Notes: generated by a model from the sequence alone, not told the origin. DNA of 64,000 nt from Homalodisca vitripennis (GCF_021130785.1 NC_060209.1:23684001-23748000), one strand, 5' to 3'. Numbered from the stretch's first letter, positions 16,770 to 28,693 are shown. Translations and numbers: made by a program.

Positions 16770-18381
16770 TATTGCAATTGTTATTACCTAGGTGTCACAC
16801 AGCCTACCGTTATACTGATGACGTTTCTCACATACACTTTCACATAATTTTAGAAGTATCAAATTTGCTTAAATATGTTTAATGAATAAATTTGTAACTA
16901 TATCAGCAACGTCACGATGTACCTCACATAAAAATGTTTTTATTGCATTTGTTATTACTTACTTGTTATACAGTCTGCCGTTATACTGATGAGGTTTCTC
17001 ACATACACTTTCACATAACTTTAGAAGTATCAAATTTGCTTAAATATGTTTAATGAATAAATTTGTAACTATATCAGCAACGTCACGATGTACCTCACAT
17101 AAAAATGTTTTTATTGCATTTGTTATTACTTACTTGTTATACAGTCTGCCATTATACTGATGAGGTTTCTCACATACACTTCCACATAACTTTAGAAGTA
17201 TCATATTTGCATAAATATGTTTAATGAATAAATTTGTAACTATATCAGCAACGTCACGATGTACCTCACATAAAAATGTTGTTATTGCACTTGTTATTAC
17301 TTACTTGTTATACAGTCTGCCATTATACTGATGAGGTTTCTCACATACACTTCCACATAACTTTAGAAGTATCATATTTGCATAAATATGTTTAATGAAT
17401 AAATTTGTAACTATATCAGCAAACGTCACGATGTACCTCACATAAAAATGTTTTTATTGCATTTGTTATTACTTACTTGTTATACAGTCTGCCGTTATAC
17501 TGATGAGGTTTCTCACATACACTTTCACATAACTTTAGAAGTATCATATTTGCTTAAATATGTTTAAATGAATAAATTTGTAACTATATCAGCAACGTCA
17601 CGATGTACCTCACATAAAAATGTTTTTATTGCATTTGTTATTACTTACTTGTTATACAGTCTGCCGTTATACTGATGAGGTTTCTCACATACACTTTCAC
17701 ATAACTTTAGAAGTATCAAATTTGCTTAAATATGTTTAATGAATAAATTTGTAACTATATCAGCAACGTCACGATGTACCTCACATAAAAATGTTTTTAT
17801 TGCATTTGTTATTACTTACTTGTTCTACAGTCTGCTATTATACTGATGAGGTTTCTCACATACACTTCCACATAACTTTAGAAGTATCATATTTGCATAA
17901 ATATGTTTATTGAATAAATTTGTAACTATATCAGCAACGTCACGATGTACCTCACATAAAAATGTTTTTATTGCATTTGTTATTACTTACTTGTTATACA
18001 GTCTGCCGTTATACTGATGAGGTTTCTCACATACACTTTCACATAACTTTAGAAGTATCATATTTGCTTAAATATGTTTAATGAATAAATTTGTAACTAT
18101 ATCAGCAACGTCACGATGTACCTCACATAAAAATGTTTTTATTGCATTTGTTATTACTTACTTGTTATGCGGTCTGCCGTTATACTGATGACGTTTCTCA
18201 CATAAACTTTCACATAACTTTAGAAGTATCAAATTTGCTTAAATATGTTTAATGAATAAATTTGTATCAGCAACGTCACGATGTACCTCACATAAAAATG
18301 TTTTTACTGCATTTGTTATTACTTACTTGTTATACAGTCTGCCGTTATACTGATGCCGTTTCTTACGTACACTTTCACATA
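16770..18381 (+). repeat. 171-bp satellite, ten copies (unit 1 only)
   Basis: The marker ctgatga or close variants recurs at 16815, 16986, 17157, 17328, 17500, 17672, 17843, 18014, 18185 and 18350. Spacings are 171-172 bp apart from the last (165). Units 2, 3, 4 and 5 have only two copies at the same place (24,836-25,080; 33,868-34,120; 40,985-41,238; 51,347-51,600) and unit 6 has one. The inner copies are very similar to each other, so the expansion is recent. Confidence 0.95.
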
Positions 18382-18706
18382 ATTCAAATGAAAAATAATT
18401 CACTCTTACAAGAAGTGGTCATTCACAAAGCCTACAAAATTACATGCAAGCCGCTGATAACTAGTCTTTAATATTTTATTAATCCAGTCCAATGTAAATG
18501 GCTATTTGCAAATGAAATTGATGTGTGTAAAGTAGTTCTCCACTCTAAAAATAGTAATTACGAGATTGATCATGTAAAATCAGCCCTCCTCAGTTGCTGC
18601 TCTGTTACGATTGATTGCAATCGATACGCACGAAGTCAATCAAATCAGTTGAAGCTTCGAACTTGATTGATTAAACATGATTACTTTTGCGATCACTGCC
18701 AGTAAA
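18382..18706 (+). repeat. Module B
   Basis: Strongly conserved at 18,382, 25,082, 34,121, 41,239 and 51,600. It includes gattgattgcaatcgatacg, which contains the palindrome GATTGCAATC, followed by several TCAATCAA/TTGATTGA motifs. A 64-codon frame is open at 34,212-34,406 but is not maintained across copies. Confidence 0.65.
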
Positions 18707-19769
18707 CAATACCTTCATTCCAGTTTTGACTCTAATAATTTAAGTTCCTGCTTGACCCACGTATTGGCACTGGTAAATGCCACTGAAGACGCTGTAGCGC
18801 AAAGTTTGATTAAATATAGACCTAATTTCCAAATTATTTTAAGCTTTAAGCTATTCAATAAATGCAGGCTTTATCGAGGGAAACTCCCAGATATAGCATG
18901 GTTACAGACATTTTCATCGTTACGTGAAAAACAATAGAAACACGACGTTCCAAGAAGAAGTATTTTCTCTCTTCTGTATTGTTTTAGAACGTTCCTGTAA
19001 TCGAGTACAACATCGTGCAGTATATTCTGTGAGTTCATAAAACAGTTTAAAAATGAATTTTTTGGATTTATTTACCATTCTATATTCAGTCAGTTTTAAG
19101 ACTGAATAATCATTAAAATATTAAATATGAACATTTAATGGAAATAAAATAACTGTTTACTCCAACAACATATATAGCTTATTACATATATGCATATAGC
19201 CAATATATACATATACAATTAATGGCTATACATTTCTCTAAGTTAAAATCCACTGTACTACTTTTCTTAATTTAACGTAAAATTGCAATATATTGTACAA
19301 ATTCTAGTAAATAAAAAAAAATTGCTTTTGAATATAAATACTGGTCCTTCCTTTTATAATATTAACTTAATTAAATTCGTTTAAAAATACACGGAAGTTA
19401 CTGAGACAGTCTATCTCGAAATACAAAAATACAAAGTGAGAGTACGGATACACCAGTCTAATAATACATCATCACAACAATACACAACTACATGACAACC
19501 CAGTGTGCTACTTCTGGCTGTACAGTCATTACATTTGGATTGTTACATTAGCAGGCTAATTACGTGGATGCATCCCATCACTACAACCCATTTTACCTTT
19601 AACGAGAATGGCGTATAGGCCGTGTTTAATAAGAATGCAGCAAACCATTTATGTTGTTTAATTTCTCTAGTGGCTAATCTCGTTTTATATATTGTCTAAA
19701 TTAATACTAATTGTACATCAAGCGTGACTATGAAATTTTTCTTAATATATTTGAACATTATCAATGTTT
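18707..19769 (+). repeat. B to C spacer
   Basis: Array-specific AT-rich spacer. Two sequence variants exist: alpha (here and 25,409-26,445), with gctgtagcgcaaagtttgat, and beta (41,567-42,526), with gaaggctataacgtaggttt. Unit 3 has lost most of it and unit 5 has both in series. No gene is evident. Confidence 0.6.
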
Positions 19770-19925
19770 TAGACCTCATAGAAAATATTCATGTGTTTAT
19801 TTCAAAATGAATTTACCACATGGTTCAATCATCTCATTATTTATTGGATTTCTTTTAAGTAAAACGATATTACAGCACTTTATGAAACTGGTTCATATAT
19901 TAGTTGTGATTTTTAAATCTTAGAG
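19770..19925 (+). repeat. Module C with a 38-codon hydrophobic frame
   Basis: The frame starting MNLPHGSIISLFIGFLLSKT at 19,807 is identical in predicted residues at 26,472 and 42,561. It is frameshifted at 34,821 and broken at 53,711. The peptide would be mostly hydrophobic. The copies are too similar at the DNA level for their identity to prove selection. Confidence 0.4.
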
Positions 19926-20499
19926 ACCTCAGAAATTTAAAAATGATTAGTCATTTATGTCTATACAGTACTAGTTTGAAGAATATTTCGAGCCTTTTCT
20001 CATAGTAAATGAATCTTGAATATAATGGAAGTTAAAATGTTAAATGAAAGTGTGTACTGCTGTATGGATGTTTTGCTAAATGAAGAAATACATTTTATTT
20101 AAATCTTAGTAAAGGAACATATTTTATGTACCAGTAGCCTATTCTTCCTTTAAATTCTAATTTTACATAAGCGAAAAGGCTTTGATTTGGTGTAGGTTTC
20201 ATGTGGGTTTCAAGACCTAGAGAAGAAATTAAAAGTTATTTTTAATAAAGATGAAAACTATTAGTTAATATTGGCATGAGAGAGGCTAATTCTTTCAGGC
20301 AAATCTAAGACGTCTTGCTTATTTTTCGTGACATCATAATAATAGTCTTACTTTCTTGACTAAGATATTTGCAGTTTTAGAATCAAATACATACCTGTAT
20401 TTGGAATATTAAAAATGGTTCAGGTAAATTAATACACTTTTCCCTGTAAAAATATATAATTGATGAACTCTTTAATGTAAAGGCAAATATCTTTCATCA

Positions 20500-20800
20500 A
20501 TATTGCCTCTTACGCATAAGTGATTGATGGGTATAATTATAAAATTGTTAAGTGTACTTAATATTTCAGTTCACTCTACACTTTTTCAGCATTTAAGAAC
20601 AAAAAAATACATACTGGGCACCCGAAATCTGGAGTCTACAGCTATCTGAAGAGATTCAAGAATAACAAAACAGGTACAGGTTTCATTGTCCATCGAAACG
20701 CATTACATCAATACAGAAACTGAATTGTGCACCTAATAAGAGACAGCTATCACTCAGTTCAAAATACTGGCACCCGCAAGGGGGAGGTTACCTAGGCGAG
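20500..20800 (+). repeat. Unit-1-private insertion with inverted segment
   Basis: Where other units read caatattgtaagagtctgac, unit 1 has about 300 extra bases. Its segment 20,625-20,686 is an imperfect reverse complement of 20,959-21,018, which is a resident part of every unit. Transcribed RNA could fold into a stem of about 60 nt. It may be a copied and inverted piece of the unit itself. Confidence 0.6.
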
Positions 20801-21564
20801 TAAGAATCTGACGAGTGAGAGTCTGAAGTCAACTCTGAAATTGAAACGATATGCAACGCAATGCCCTACTGTCGTTATAGTAAAAAAATTTGGCAAATTT
20901 CATGGTGCTTTGCACAACAGGTTTGCACAAGGTTTGAGTCATGCTTTCAGAGTACAGTGAGACCTGTACCTGTTTCGATATTCTTGGATCTCTTCAGATA
21001 GGCAAAGACTCCAGATTTAAGGTGTCAACTCAATGTACCTGTTATTGGAATCTGAACAACCCGTGATTGAATAGGAATATAAAGTTCTCAAAAGACATTT
21101 TGTTTAGATTTACCTTATGTATTTAACTTTTGGAACAATCGGGCGAATACTTTGAATCGATATCTGCGAGTAAAGCTTTATTAAGATTATATTGACTCAA
21201 AAGAGATACATTAATCTATTTCAAGCTAACTTGAGTAGATACTTTTAATAATACTTGACATAACAATTCAAAATAATAGATTGTCAAATATAAAGAATTA
21301 TTTACTTCACTTAAGTTTATCAATGGCTTCTAACACTGGTCCAGAAGTTTGTAACAGCCACACTATTTAACATGTTTATGAAAAAAGCTATGTAATATTT
21401 TTACTACAATTTTTTAAACAATATCAGACACGGCGACCTGCCGTGTTCCTATATCGATTGGCAAACAAATGTGTTACAAAATGTGGTTCCCTTTACATTG
21501 TGCTGGTATCAGGGCTCTGAAACTAATGAATTTAAATTATCTGTAGAGTAGAGTATTATATTTT

Positions 21565-21845
21565 TGGATTAGGATCAGTCCACCACATGTGACAGTTCGG
21601 AGAAGTTTGCTGTGATGGAATGCGTCTACTTCATCATCTAGTCAACGTGATACCAAATGCAAATGGATCTAAAACCAACAGTATCCAGTACGAGAATGTT
21701 CTCTATTGTCACCGGATATTGTTGAATTTGTGTGCTGTTGCAGCCGAAGAATAATGGTGGTTCCATGTTGTACCTGAATATACCATGCTGTTTCATTAAT
21801 TATTAATATAGTAGAGCTTCAATGCATCTACTATATTAATGGAAA
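21565..21845 (+). repeat. Module D, alpha type with 14-bp hairpin
   Basis: The conserved block starts with aggatcagtccaccac and is repeated at 28,045, 37,708, 44,101 and 55,303. In units 1 and 3 it ends in a perfect inverted repeat, attaatatagtaga at 21,802-21,815 and its complement at 21,827-21,840. Units 2, 4 and 5 lack the second arm through a ~17-bp difference, defining a beta type. A 61-codon frame (MRLLHHLVNVIPNANGSKTN) is open in units 2 and 4 but ends early in unit 1. Confidence 0.7.
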
Positions 21846-21929
21846 TGATGGTCTTTAAATTTGACAATATATGACGGAAATATATTCACAAAGTTGTACC
21901 AAATATCAACCTATTTTTAATTGTTCTAA

Positions 21930-22490
21930 GTAAACACTTGCCTAGGGCGAAAACTTGTCACTTCCACAGAGGGATTGAACCCTCACTGTATGTACCTTAG
22001 TACTTATGGAAACACGTTTCCTAGGAGTAAAACTTGCCGGTAAATGTGAGGAAACAAACTGTTCAGCTCCAGAGCCAGCTTGTCCACACCCTAGCAGTGG
22101 GGCTCATTCTGACAAAGAACTGAATTCAAAGACGTTAGGAACTGCTAAATTGGTCAATGCGTATTGTGAAATGATGTTCTTTAAATTTTATATTTCTCAT
22201 GGAAATACATTCACAAAGTTTAAATAATAAAACACTTTTCCTTGAGGGAAAATTCACTTCCACAGAGGGATTGAACCCGTATTATATGTAACTTGGGACA
22301 AACTGAAACCCTCTACCTGAGAGGAAAACCTGTCACTTCCTGATCGGAAATGAACCCTCATTATATGTAACTTGGGAATAATTAAAACACGTCACCTCGG
22401 AGCAAAACTTGTCACTTCCACAGAGGGGTTGAACCCGCATTGTATGTAGCTTGGTACGAGTTGAAAAACTTTGCCTTGGGGGGGAGAACT
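21930..22490 (-). repeat. Module E, ~77-bp minisatellite (alpha type)
   Basis: Degenerate tandem repeats are marked by gagggattgaaccc at 21,969, 22,265, about 22,346 and 22,423. On the minus strand each reads ggttcaatccc, which fits the Pol III B-box consensus, within a short GAGGG/CCCTC hairpin. Other arrays: 28,400-29,190, 38,070-38,632, 44,440-45,045 and 55,660-56,318. No complete tRNA fold (D-arm or anticodon arm) is seen. Confidence 0.65.
22006..22227 (+). other. 73-codon frame in alpha-type module E
   Basis: The frame begins METRFLGVKLAGKCEETNC; its counterpart at 38,142 is near-identical for about 50 residues, then diverges after a small indel. Beta-type units lack the central part. 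No family is recognised and it overlaps the minisatellite, so it is probably not a gene. Confidence 0.25.
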
Positions 22491-22493
22491 TTC

Positions 22494-22518
22494 CCCGGGA
22501 TTTTTTAAAAATCCCGGG
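22494..22518. repeat. Module F, perfect GC-ended palindrome
   Basis: Two 12-bp arms, CCCGGGATTTTT and its complement, are separated by one base. It follows a G tract. It is intact here and at 45,049-45,074, damaged in the left arm at 38,633-38,658, and reduced to the left half at 29,196 and 56,325, where a deletion joins A-rich DNA. Confidence 0.85.
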
Positions 22519-25500
22519 TCGGTCATGTTCGCCTGAAAACAAAACCACGATAATACGAGCAATTTTGTGTGTATGTATGGTATTATGCAATTTAATATAG
22601 GCTGCTGAACACGACAGTTGACTTAATGTTAAATAAGTTCAGACTAATCGTAATATAACAAGAGCATTTATGGATACGTACTGTATAGACACGTTCGTTA
22701 GCTAACCTCAGCAAATACTCGCGTGCCTTAAAAGAATTATAAGCAATGGGTGGTTTATACTTAGTTAAGGGTTTTAACAATTTTGCCAATCTATGCAACT
22801 TCAAAGTTAATTATCCTTACTAATTTTATCCAAATGACAATTTTGTATATATCTGTACAAATTTTTATCTTAAAATTCTAAATTATATGTATTAATTAAT
22901 TAAAAGTAAAAGTAACATGGCTTTCAACAAGAAATTGGTTAGAAACACGGGTTAGGCAAAGGAGGGTCATATAATATGAAACTAATACCCAGTCTCAGTC
23001 GGAAATAGAGATTTCACATGCGATCGTCATCTCTATATGTCAGACCGGAGATGCATTACAGAGTAATGTTAAATAACAAGACACTATGGGACTATAATTC
23101 TTAACATTGGCCTATAATACATATACAGTCGTAATCATCTCTACCATACATAAACTACATAATACTAAAACTTGGAAAAGGAGAAAACTCATCCAAGCCA
23201 CGTCTAAGTACTGCCTTTGCAACAAACTTTTGGCTATTTTAGAAAATTACGGTAGTACGTTCATATATAAATGTTTCAATAGGTATTAACATATAGACTG
23301 AAACGAAAGAAACTTATATTTATTCTACACGCTTTCGTAAAATTGAGTACATGCGTATGAACAATGCACTTTATCCGACATCATTGTAAAAAGCAAACTG
23401 GTGGGGATTTGCAATATAAATATAATAACACAATTGGTAAGTATTAACTATACTATACAAAAAAAGAATAAAATCAGGCAACACCACAAAATTACTTCTA
23501 AAAATACTTTTTGGAATAATACCTTTCCGTATTTTAGACAGAAGCTAGAAATTTATAAAATGTACAAAATGTACTAATGAAAAAAGGATTATATACAAGA
23601 GAACATAACTCGCTAGTTACGTGTAAAATGGTAAAAATCACGGCACCCAATCTCACCCTCATCCTGTGATTAGAAGAGGATTGGTGAGTGGACACAGGCT
23701 GATTGCGAACGAGACCCTTTGCAGAACAAAGAGGACCTCCGCACTGGGTTATTGTGCTAATTTATCACACTTTGTGTCGAGTTTTTTTGTCTGGTTCAAT
23801 AACTTTGAGCAACTGCGTACATAATAATGACAATGGTTAATTTATAAAAATAATAAGTGGTGACACAATTTGAGTGGAAAATAAGGTTTTCTGATATTTA
23901 TAATTCCACGATTTTTCAATACTATCCAATTTATATTCTAATGCATAGTAGAAAAGGAGAAAAAAGATTGTTATATTTTTTTTTAGAACTGAATGACATT
24001 TTTATGTTCCATCATCGGCAAATAGAGGGGAGAAGGTGTAATTTAATATTACTCGTAAATTAGCTCATAAATAAAGGAACTTTCCATGTAGGTTTTTCAA
24101 AGTTGGGTGTTTAGATTAAAATCCACTCATCCAATCCAATATGTAATACTTAAATATGATGGAGATAAAATATGGAACATTAATTGGGAACATAATATCT
24201 TTCGTTTAGTGCATTTGGAGCTTGTAACGTGAAAGGTAAAAAACGAAGCAAAAGATTGTTATTAAAATATAAGAGGAAATTAATAAGTACAGCATATTTT
24301 ACGTCAGATTACTTTACACAGATAACCAGATTATATTAAAACAATTTCTCAGTAGAAGTTCGTTTTTCCTTTGATAACCTTTCTATAAAGAGATACAAAA
24401 ATGGTAATATGTATTTTACAAAGTATATTATATTAGATAACAAAATGATTGCTTTTCCTACTTGATCAGATATAGAAGTGGATATATATTTCACTGCTTT
24501 TTATTGGAAGTAATCCTAAAGGACACATTTAATATTCTTATTAGGTCGTATTTAATGACGTCAAAGCATTAAATGTGTCTAAAAGTCTTTTATAAACTTT
24601 GTCCAACAGATATAATTTATACTGTACGTTTTAAAGTTATTTTACGTACGGATCAACAATTTGTCTTTTTAAAGTTCATTATGTTTAGTAGGTAGTAATT
24701 TAGTTACATAAATGTCAACACAGAGATTCCATTATTTTGCAAAGTTATACGGTTACCACTCATGTAACTAACGGAGCTAGAGGCTTGTTCACATAAAGAC
24801 AGAAGCCATGTATGCATTGTAGAGACGGAGTATAATTGTTATTGCAATTTTTATTACCTACGTGTCACACAGCCTACCGTTATACTGATGAGGTTTCTCA
24901 CATACACTTTCACATAATTTTAGAAGTATCAAATTTGCTTAAATATGTTTCATGTATAAATTTGTATCAGCAACGTCACGATGTACCTCAGATAAAAATG
25001 TTTTTATTGCAATTGTTATTACTTACTTGTTATGCAGTCTGCCGTTATACTGATGCCGTTTCTCACGTACACTTTCACATAATTCAAATGAAAAATAATT
25101 CACTCTTACAAGAAGTGGTCATTCACAAAGCCTACAAAATTACATGCAAGCCGCTGATAACTAGTCTTTAATATTTTATTAATCCAGTCTAATATAAATG
25201 GCTATTTGCAAATGAAATTGATGTGTGTAAAGTAGTTCTCCACTCTAAAAATAGTAATTACGAGATCGATCATGTAAAATCAGCCCTCCTCAGTTGCTGC
25301 TCTGTTACGATTGATTGCAATCGATACGCACGAAGTCAATCAAATCAGTTGAAGCTTCGAACTTGATTGATTAAACATGATTACTTTTGCGATCACTGCC
25401 AGTAAACAATACCTTCATTCCAGTTTTGACTCTAATAATTTAAGTTCCTGCTAGACCCACGTATTGGCACTGGTAAATGCCACTGAACACGCTGTAGCGC

Positions 25501-27227
25501 AAAGTTTGATTAAATATAGACCTAATTTCCAAATTATTTTAAGCTTTAAGCTATTCAATAAATACAGGCTTTATCGAGGGAAACTCCCAGATATAGCATG
25601 GTTACAGACATTTGCCATCGTTATGTGAAAAACAATAGAAATACGACGTTCCAAGAAGAAGTATTTTCTCCCTCTGTATTGTTTTAGAACGTTCCTGTAA
25701 TCAGAGTACAACATCGTGCAGTATATTCTGTGAGCTCATAAAAACAGTTTAAAAATGAATTTTTTAGATTTATTTACCATTCTATATTCAGTCAGTTTTT
25801 ATACTGAATAATTAGTCATTAAAATATTAAATATGAACATTTAATGGAAATAAAATATTCCTCAACAACATATTAAAATATACATATATACATACTATAC
25901 AATTAATGGCTATACATTTCTCTAAGTTAAAATCCACTGTACTAATTTTCTTGATTTAACGTAAAATTGCAATATATTGTACAAATTCTAGTAAATAAAA
26001 AAAAATTGCTTTTGAATATAAATACTGGTCCTTCCTTTTATAATATTAACTTAATTAAATCGTTAAAAAACAAGTTATTGAGACAGTCTATCTCGAAATA
26101 CAAAAATACAAAGTGAGAGTAGAGATACACCAGTCTAATAATACACCATCACAACAACACACAACTACATGACAACCCAGTGTGCTACTTCTGGCTGTAC
26201 AGTCATTACATTTGGATTGTTACATTAGCAGGCTAATTACGTGGATGCATCCCATCAGTACAACCCATTTTACCTTTAACGAGAATGGCGTATAGGCCGT
26301 GTTTAATAAGAATGCAGCAAACCATTTATTTTGTTTAATTACTTTAGTGGCTAATTTCGTTTTTATAAACCGTTTAAATTAATACTAATTGTACGTCAAG
26401 CGTGACTATGAAATTTGTCCCAATATATTTGAACATTATTAATTTTTAGACCACATAGAAATTATTTCACAATGAATTTACCACATGGTTCAATCATCTC
26501 ATTATTTATTGGATTTCTTTTAAGTAAAACGATATTACAGCACTTCATGAAACTGGTTCATATATTAGTTGTGATTTTTAAATCTTAGAGACCTCAGAAA
26601 TTTAAAAAGTATTAGTCATTTATGTATCTACTTTAAGACTTCGAGTCATTTATGATGAATCTTAAATATAATGGAAGTTAACATGCTAAAGGAGTTTGTA
26701 CTGCTCTATGGATGTTTTGCTAAATGAAGAAATACATTTTATTTAAATCTTAGTAAAGGAACATATTTTATGCGTACCAGTAGCCTACTCTTCCTTTAAA
26801 TTATAATTTTACATAAGCGAAAAGGACTTTGATTTGGTGTAGGTTTCATGTGGGTTCAAGACCCGGAGAAGAAATTAAAAGTTATTTTTAATAAAGAAAA
26901 AAACTATTATTTCATATTAGCATGAAATAGGCTAATTCTTTCAGGCAAATCTAAGGCGTCTTGCATATTTTTCGTGACATATAATAATAGTCTTACTATC
27001 TTAACTAGGATGTTTGTAGTTTTAGAATCAAATACATACCTGTATTGGAATATAAAAATGGTTCATGTAAATTAATACACTTTCTCCTGTAAAAATATAT
27101 AATTGATGAACTCTTTAATGTAAAAGCAAATTTGTGTTAATCAATATTGTAAGAGTCTGACGATTGAGAGTCTAATGATTAAGAGTTTAAAAGTCAACTC
27201 TGAAGTCGAAACGATACAACGCAATGC

Positions 27228-27254
27228 CTTTCTGCCGATCTATATCGGCAGAAA
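27228..27254. repeat. Palindrome within the C to D spacer
   Basis: The text tttctgccgatctatatcgg followed by cagaaag is a self-complementary 27-mer with an odd central base or two. The same palindrome is intact at about 54,470 in unit 5, imperfect at about 36,900 in unit 3, and truncated at about 43,310 in unit 4. Confidence 0.75.
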
Positions 27255-28558
27255 GTCACTGCCGAAAAGTTGTTAAAGTTCATGGTGCTTTACACAATAG
27301 GCAGTCACCGATTGAAAGTTACATAGGTGCGTTTTTGAATGACTAGCTCCAACTATACCATTGATCCACCGAAGTGCTTATGGTATGCTAAACCACTTTA
27401 ACTTGCCCTGGTTTGAGTTGTGCGTTCAGACGGCAGTGAGACCTGTACCTGTCTCGATATTCTTGGATCTCTTCAGATAGGCAAAGACTCCAGATTTAAG
27501 GTGTCAAGTCAATGTACCTGTTATTAGAAGCTGAAAAAACGGTGAATGAATGAAACCAAGGCAAAAAATGATTTGTGTGGAATAAAGTATTTTTGTATGG
27601 AATGAAGTTTTAATTTGTGGACAAACGGATGGATACTACGAATCGATATTTGTGAGTAAAGCGTTATTAAGGTTGTACTAACTCGAAAGAGATACGTTGG
27701 TCTATAGACTAGCTTGATTAGTAATTTGAAATTAATTGACACAATAAATCAAAATAATTCAGCTTGTCAAATATACAGAGTTATTTACTTCACTTCAGTT
27801 TATCAATAGCGTCTAAGACTGGTCCGGTAGTTTTTAACAGCCACACTATTTAAAATGTTTATGAAATCAGTTATGTAATAATTTTACTACTACTATCTTA
27901 AACAATATCGGACACGACGAAAATACCGTGTTCATATATCAATTCGCGAACGAATGTGTTATAAAATGTGGTTCCCTTTAAATTTTGCTGCTATCAGGGC
28001 TATACAACTAATTAATTTACATTATCTGTAGAGTAGAATATTAAATTTGTGGTTCAGGATCAGTCCACCACTTGTGACAGTTCGGAGAAGTTTGCTGTGA
28101 TGGAATGCGTCTACTTCATCATATAGTCAACGTGATACCAAATGCAAATGGATCTAAAACCAACAGTATCCAGTACGAGAATGTTCTCTATTGTCATCGG
28201 ATATTGTTGAATTTGTGTGCTGTTTCAGCGATGAATAGTGGTGGTTCTATGTTATATCTGAATATACCATGCTGTTTCATTAATTATTAATATAGTAGAG
28301 CTTCAATGCATAATGATGCTCTTTAAATTTTACAATATATCACGGAAATATATTCACAAAATTTTAACAAATATCAAACTATTTTTAATTGTTCTAAGTA
28401 ACTGTTTTCTAGGGCGAAAACTTGTTACGTTCACAGAGGGATTGAACCCTATTTGTATGCAACTTGGCACAGATTGAAATACTTTTCCTTGGGCGAAAAC
28501 TTGTCAATTCGTCAGAGGGATCGAACCCTCATTGTATGTAACTTAATACTTATGGAAA

Positions 28559-28570
28559 CACGTTCCTAGG
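28559..28570 (+). repeat. Left target-site duplication of solo PLE tail
   Basis: The 12-mer cacgttcctagg is repeated at 28,682-28,693 around the inserted segment. The uninterrupted site occurs once at the matching place in units 4 and 5 (about 44,600 and 55,804). Confidence 0.85.
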
Positions 28571-28681
28571 ATTATTAAATTACATTAAAAAACATAAAAC
28601 CAATATCTAATACATTTTATTGTTTTGTGAGGCCTTTCGATATCCAAGATATCTTCTTCAGACACATCACAAAATCTACAG
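28571..28681 (-). mobile_element. Solo Penelope-like element tail, 111 bp
   Basis: This segment is present only in unit 2. Its minus strand contains tctgaagaagatatc, a self-complementary stem, gaaaggcctc and an AT-rich 3' tail ending near 28,571. This layout parallels the PLE tail at 945-1858, although the sequence represents a different family. It is extremely 5'-truncated with no coding sequence. The empty site in the other units plus the 12-bp duplication make the insertion unambiguous; the PLE assignment rests on the shared tail motif. Confidence 0.7.
28629..28661 (-). ncRNA. Hammerhead-like motif in solo PLE tail
   Basis: The 33-nt minus-strand motif has CTGAAGA, one extra A, a six-base-pair stem GATATC/GATATC with a 3-nt loop, then GAAA, GGCC and TC. 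Three flanking pairs (TGT with ACA) could form helix I. It is a better fit to the hammerhead core than the copy at 1770-1802, apart from the extra A. Confidence 0.4.
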
Positions 28682-28693
28682 CACGTTCCTAGG
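28682..28693 (+). repeat. Right target-site duplication of solo PLE tail
   Basis: Exact second copy of the 12-mer at 28,559-28,570. It is followed by the normal module E sequence. Confidence 0.85.

Larger units (their letters stand above)
12650..22500 (+). repeat. Long tandem array, unit 1 (~9.85 kb)
   Basis: This is the first recognisable unit. Its left edge is estimated where similarity with 45,355 onward begins. Landmarks are H at 13,551, G at 14,588, A at 15,549, the conserved block at 16,656, the 171-bp array at 16,770-18,380, B at 18,382, C at 19,770, D at 21,565, E at 21,930 and F at 22,494. Private features are the expanded 171-bp array, two local duplications (13,771-14,484 and 14,900-15,430) and a ~300-bp insertion at about 20,500-20,800. 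Between A and B it carries the same short spacer type as units 2 and 4. Confidence 0.85.

Noticed and set aside
16815..18370. CTGATGAG in each 171-bp repeat as a hammerhead ribozyme core
   Set aside because: No GAAA with a closing stem follows at a suitable distance and no helix I partner is present.
21930..22490. CRISPR-like array (regular ~77-bp spacing of a short palindromic motif)
   Set aside because: The sequence between motifs is itself repeated and the context is eukaryotic; this is a minisatellite.
28510..28530. tRNA gene suggested by the T-arm-like gagggttcgatccctc on the minus strand
   Set aside because: No D-arm, anticodon arm or acceptor stem can be built upstream, and the loop is one base too short.
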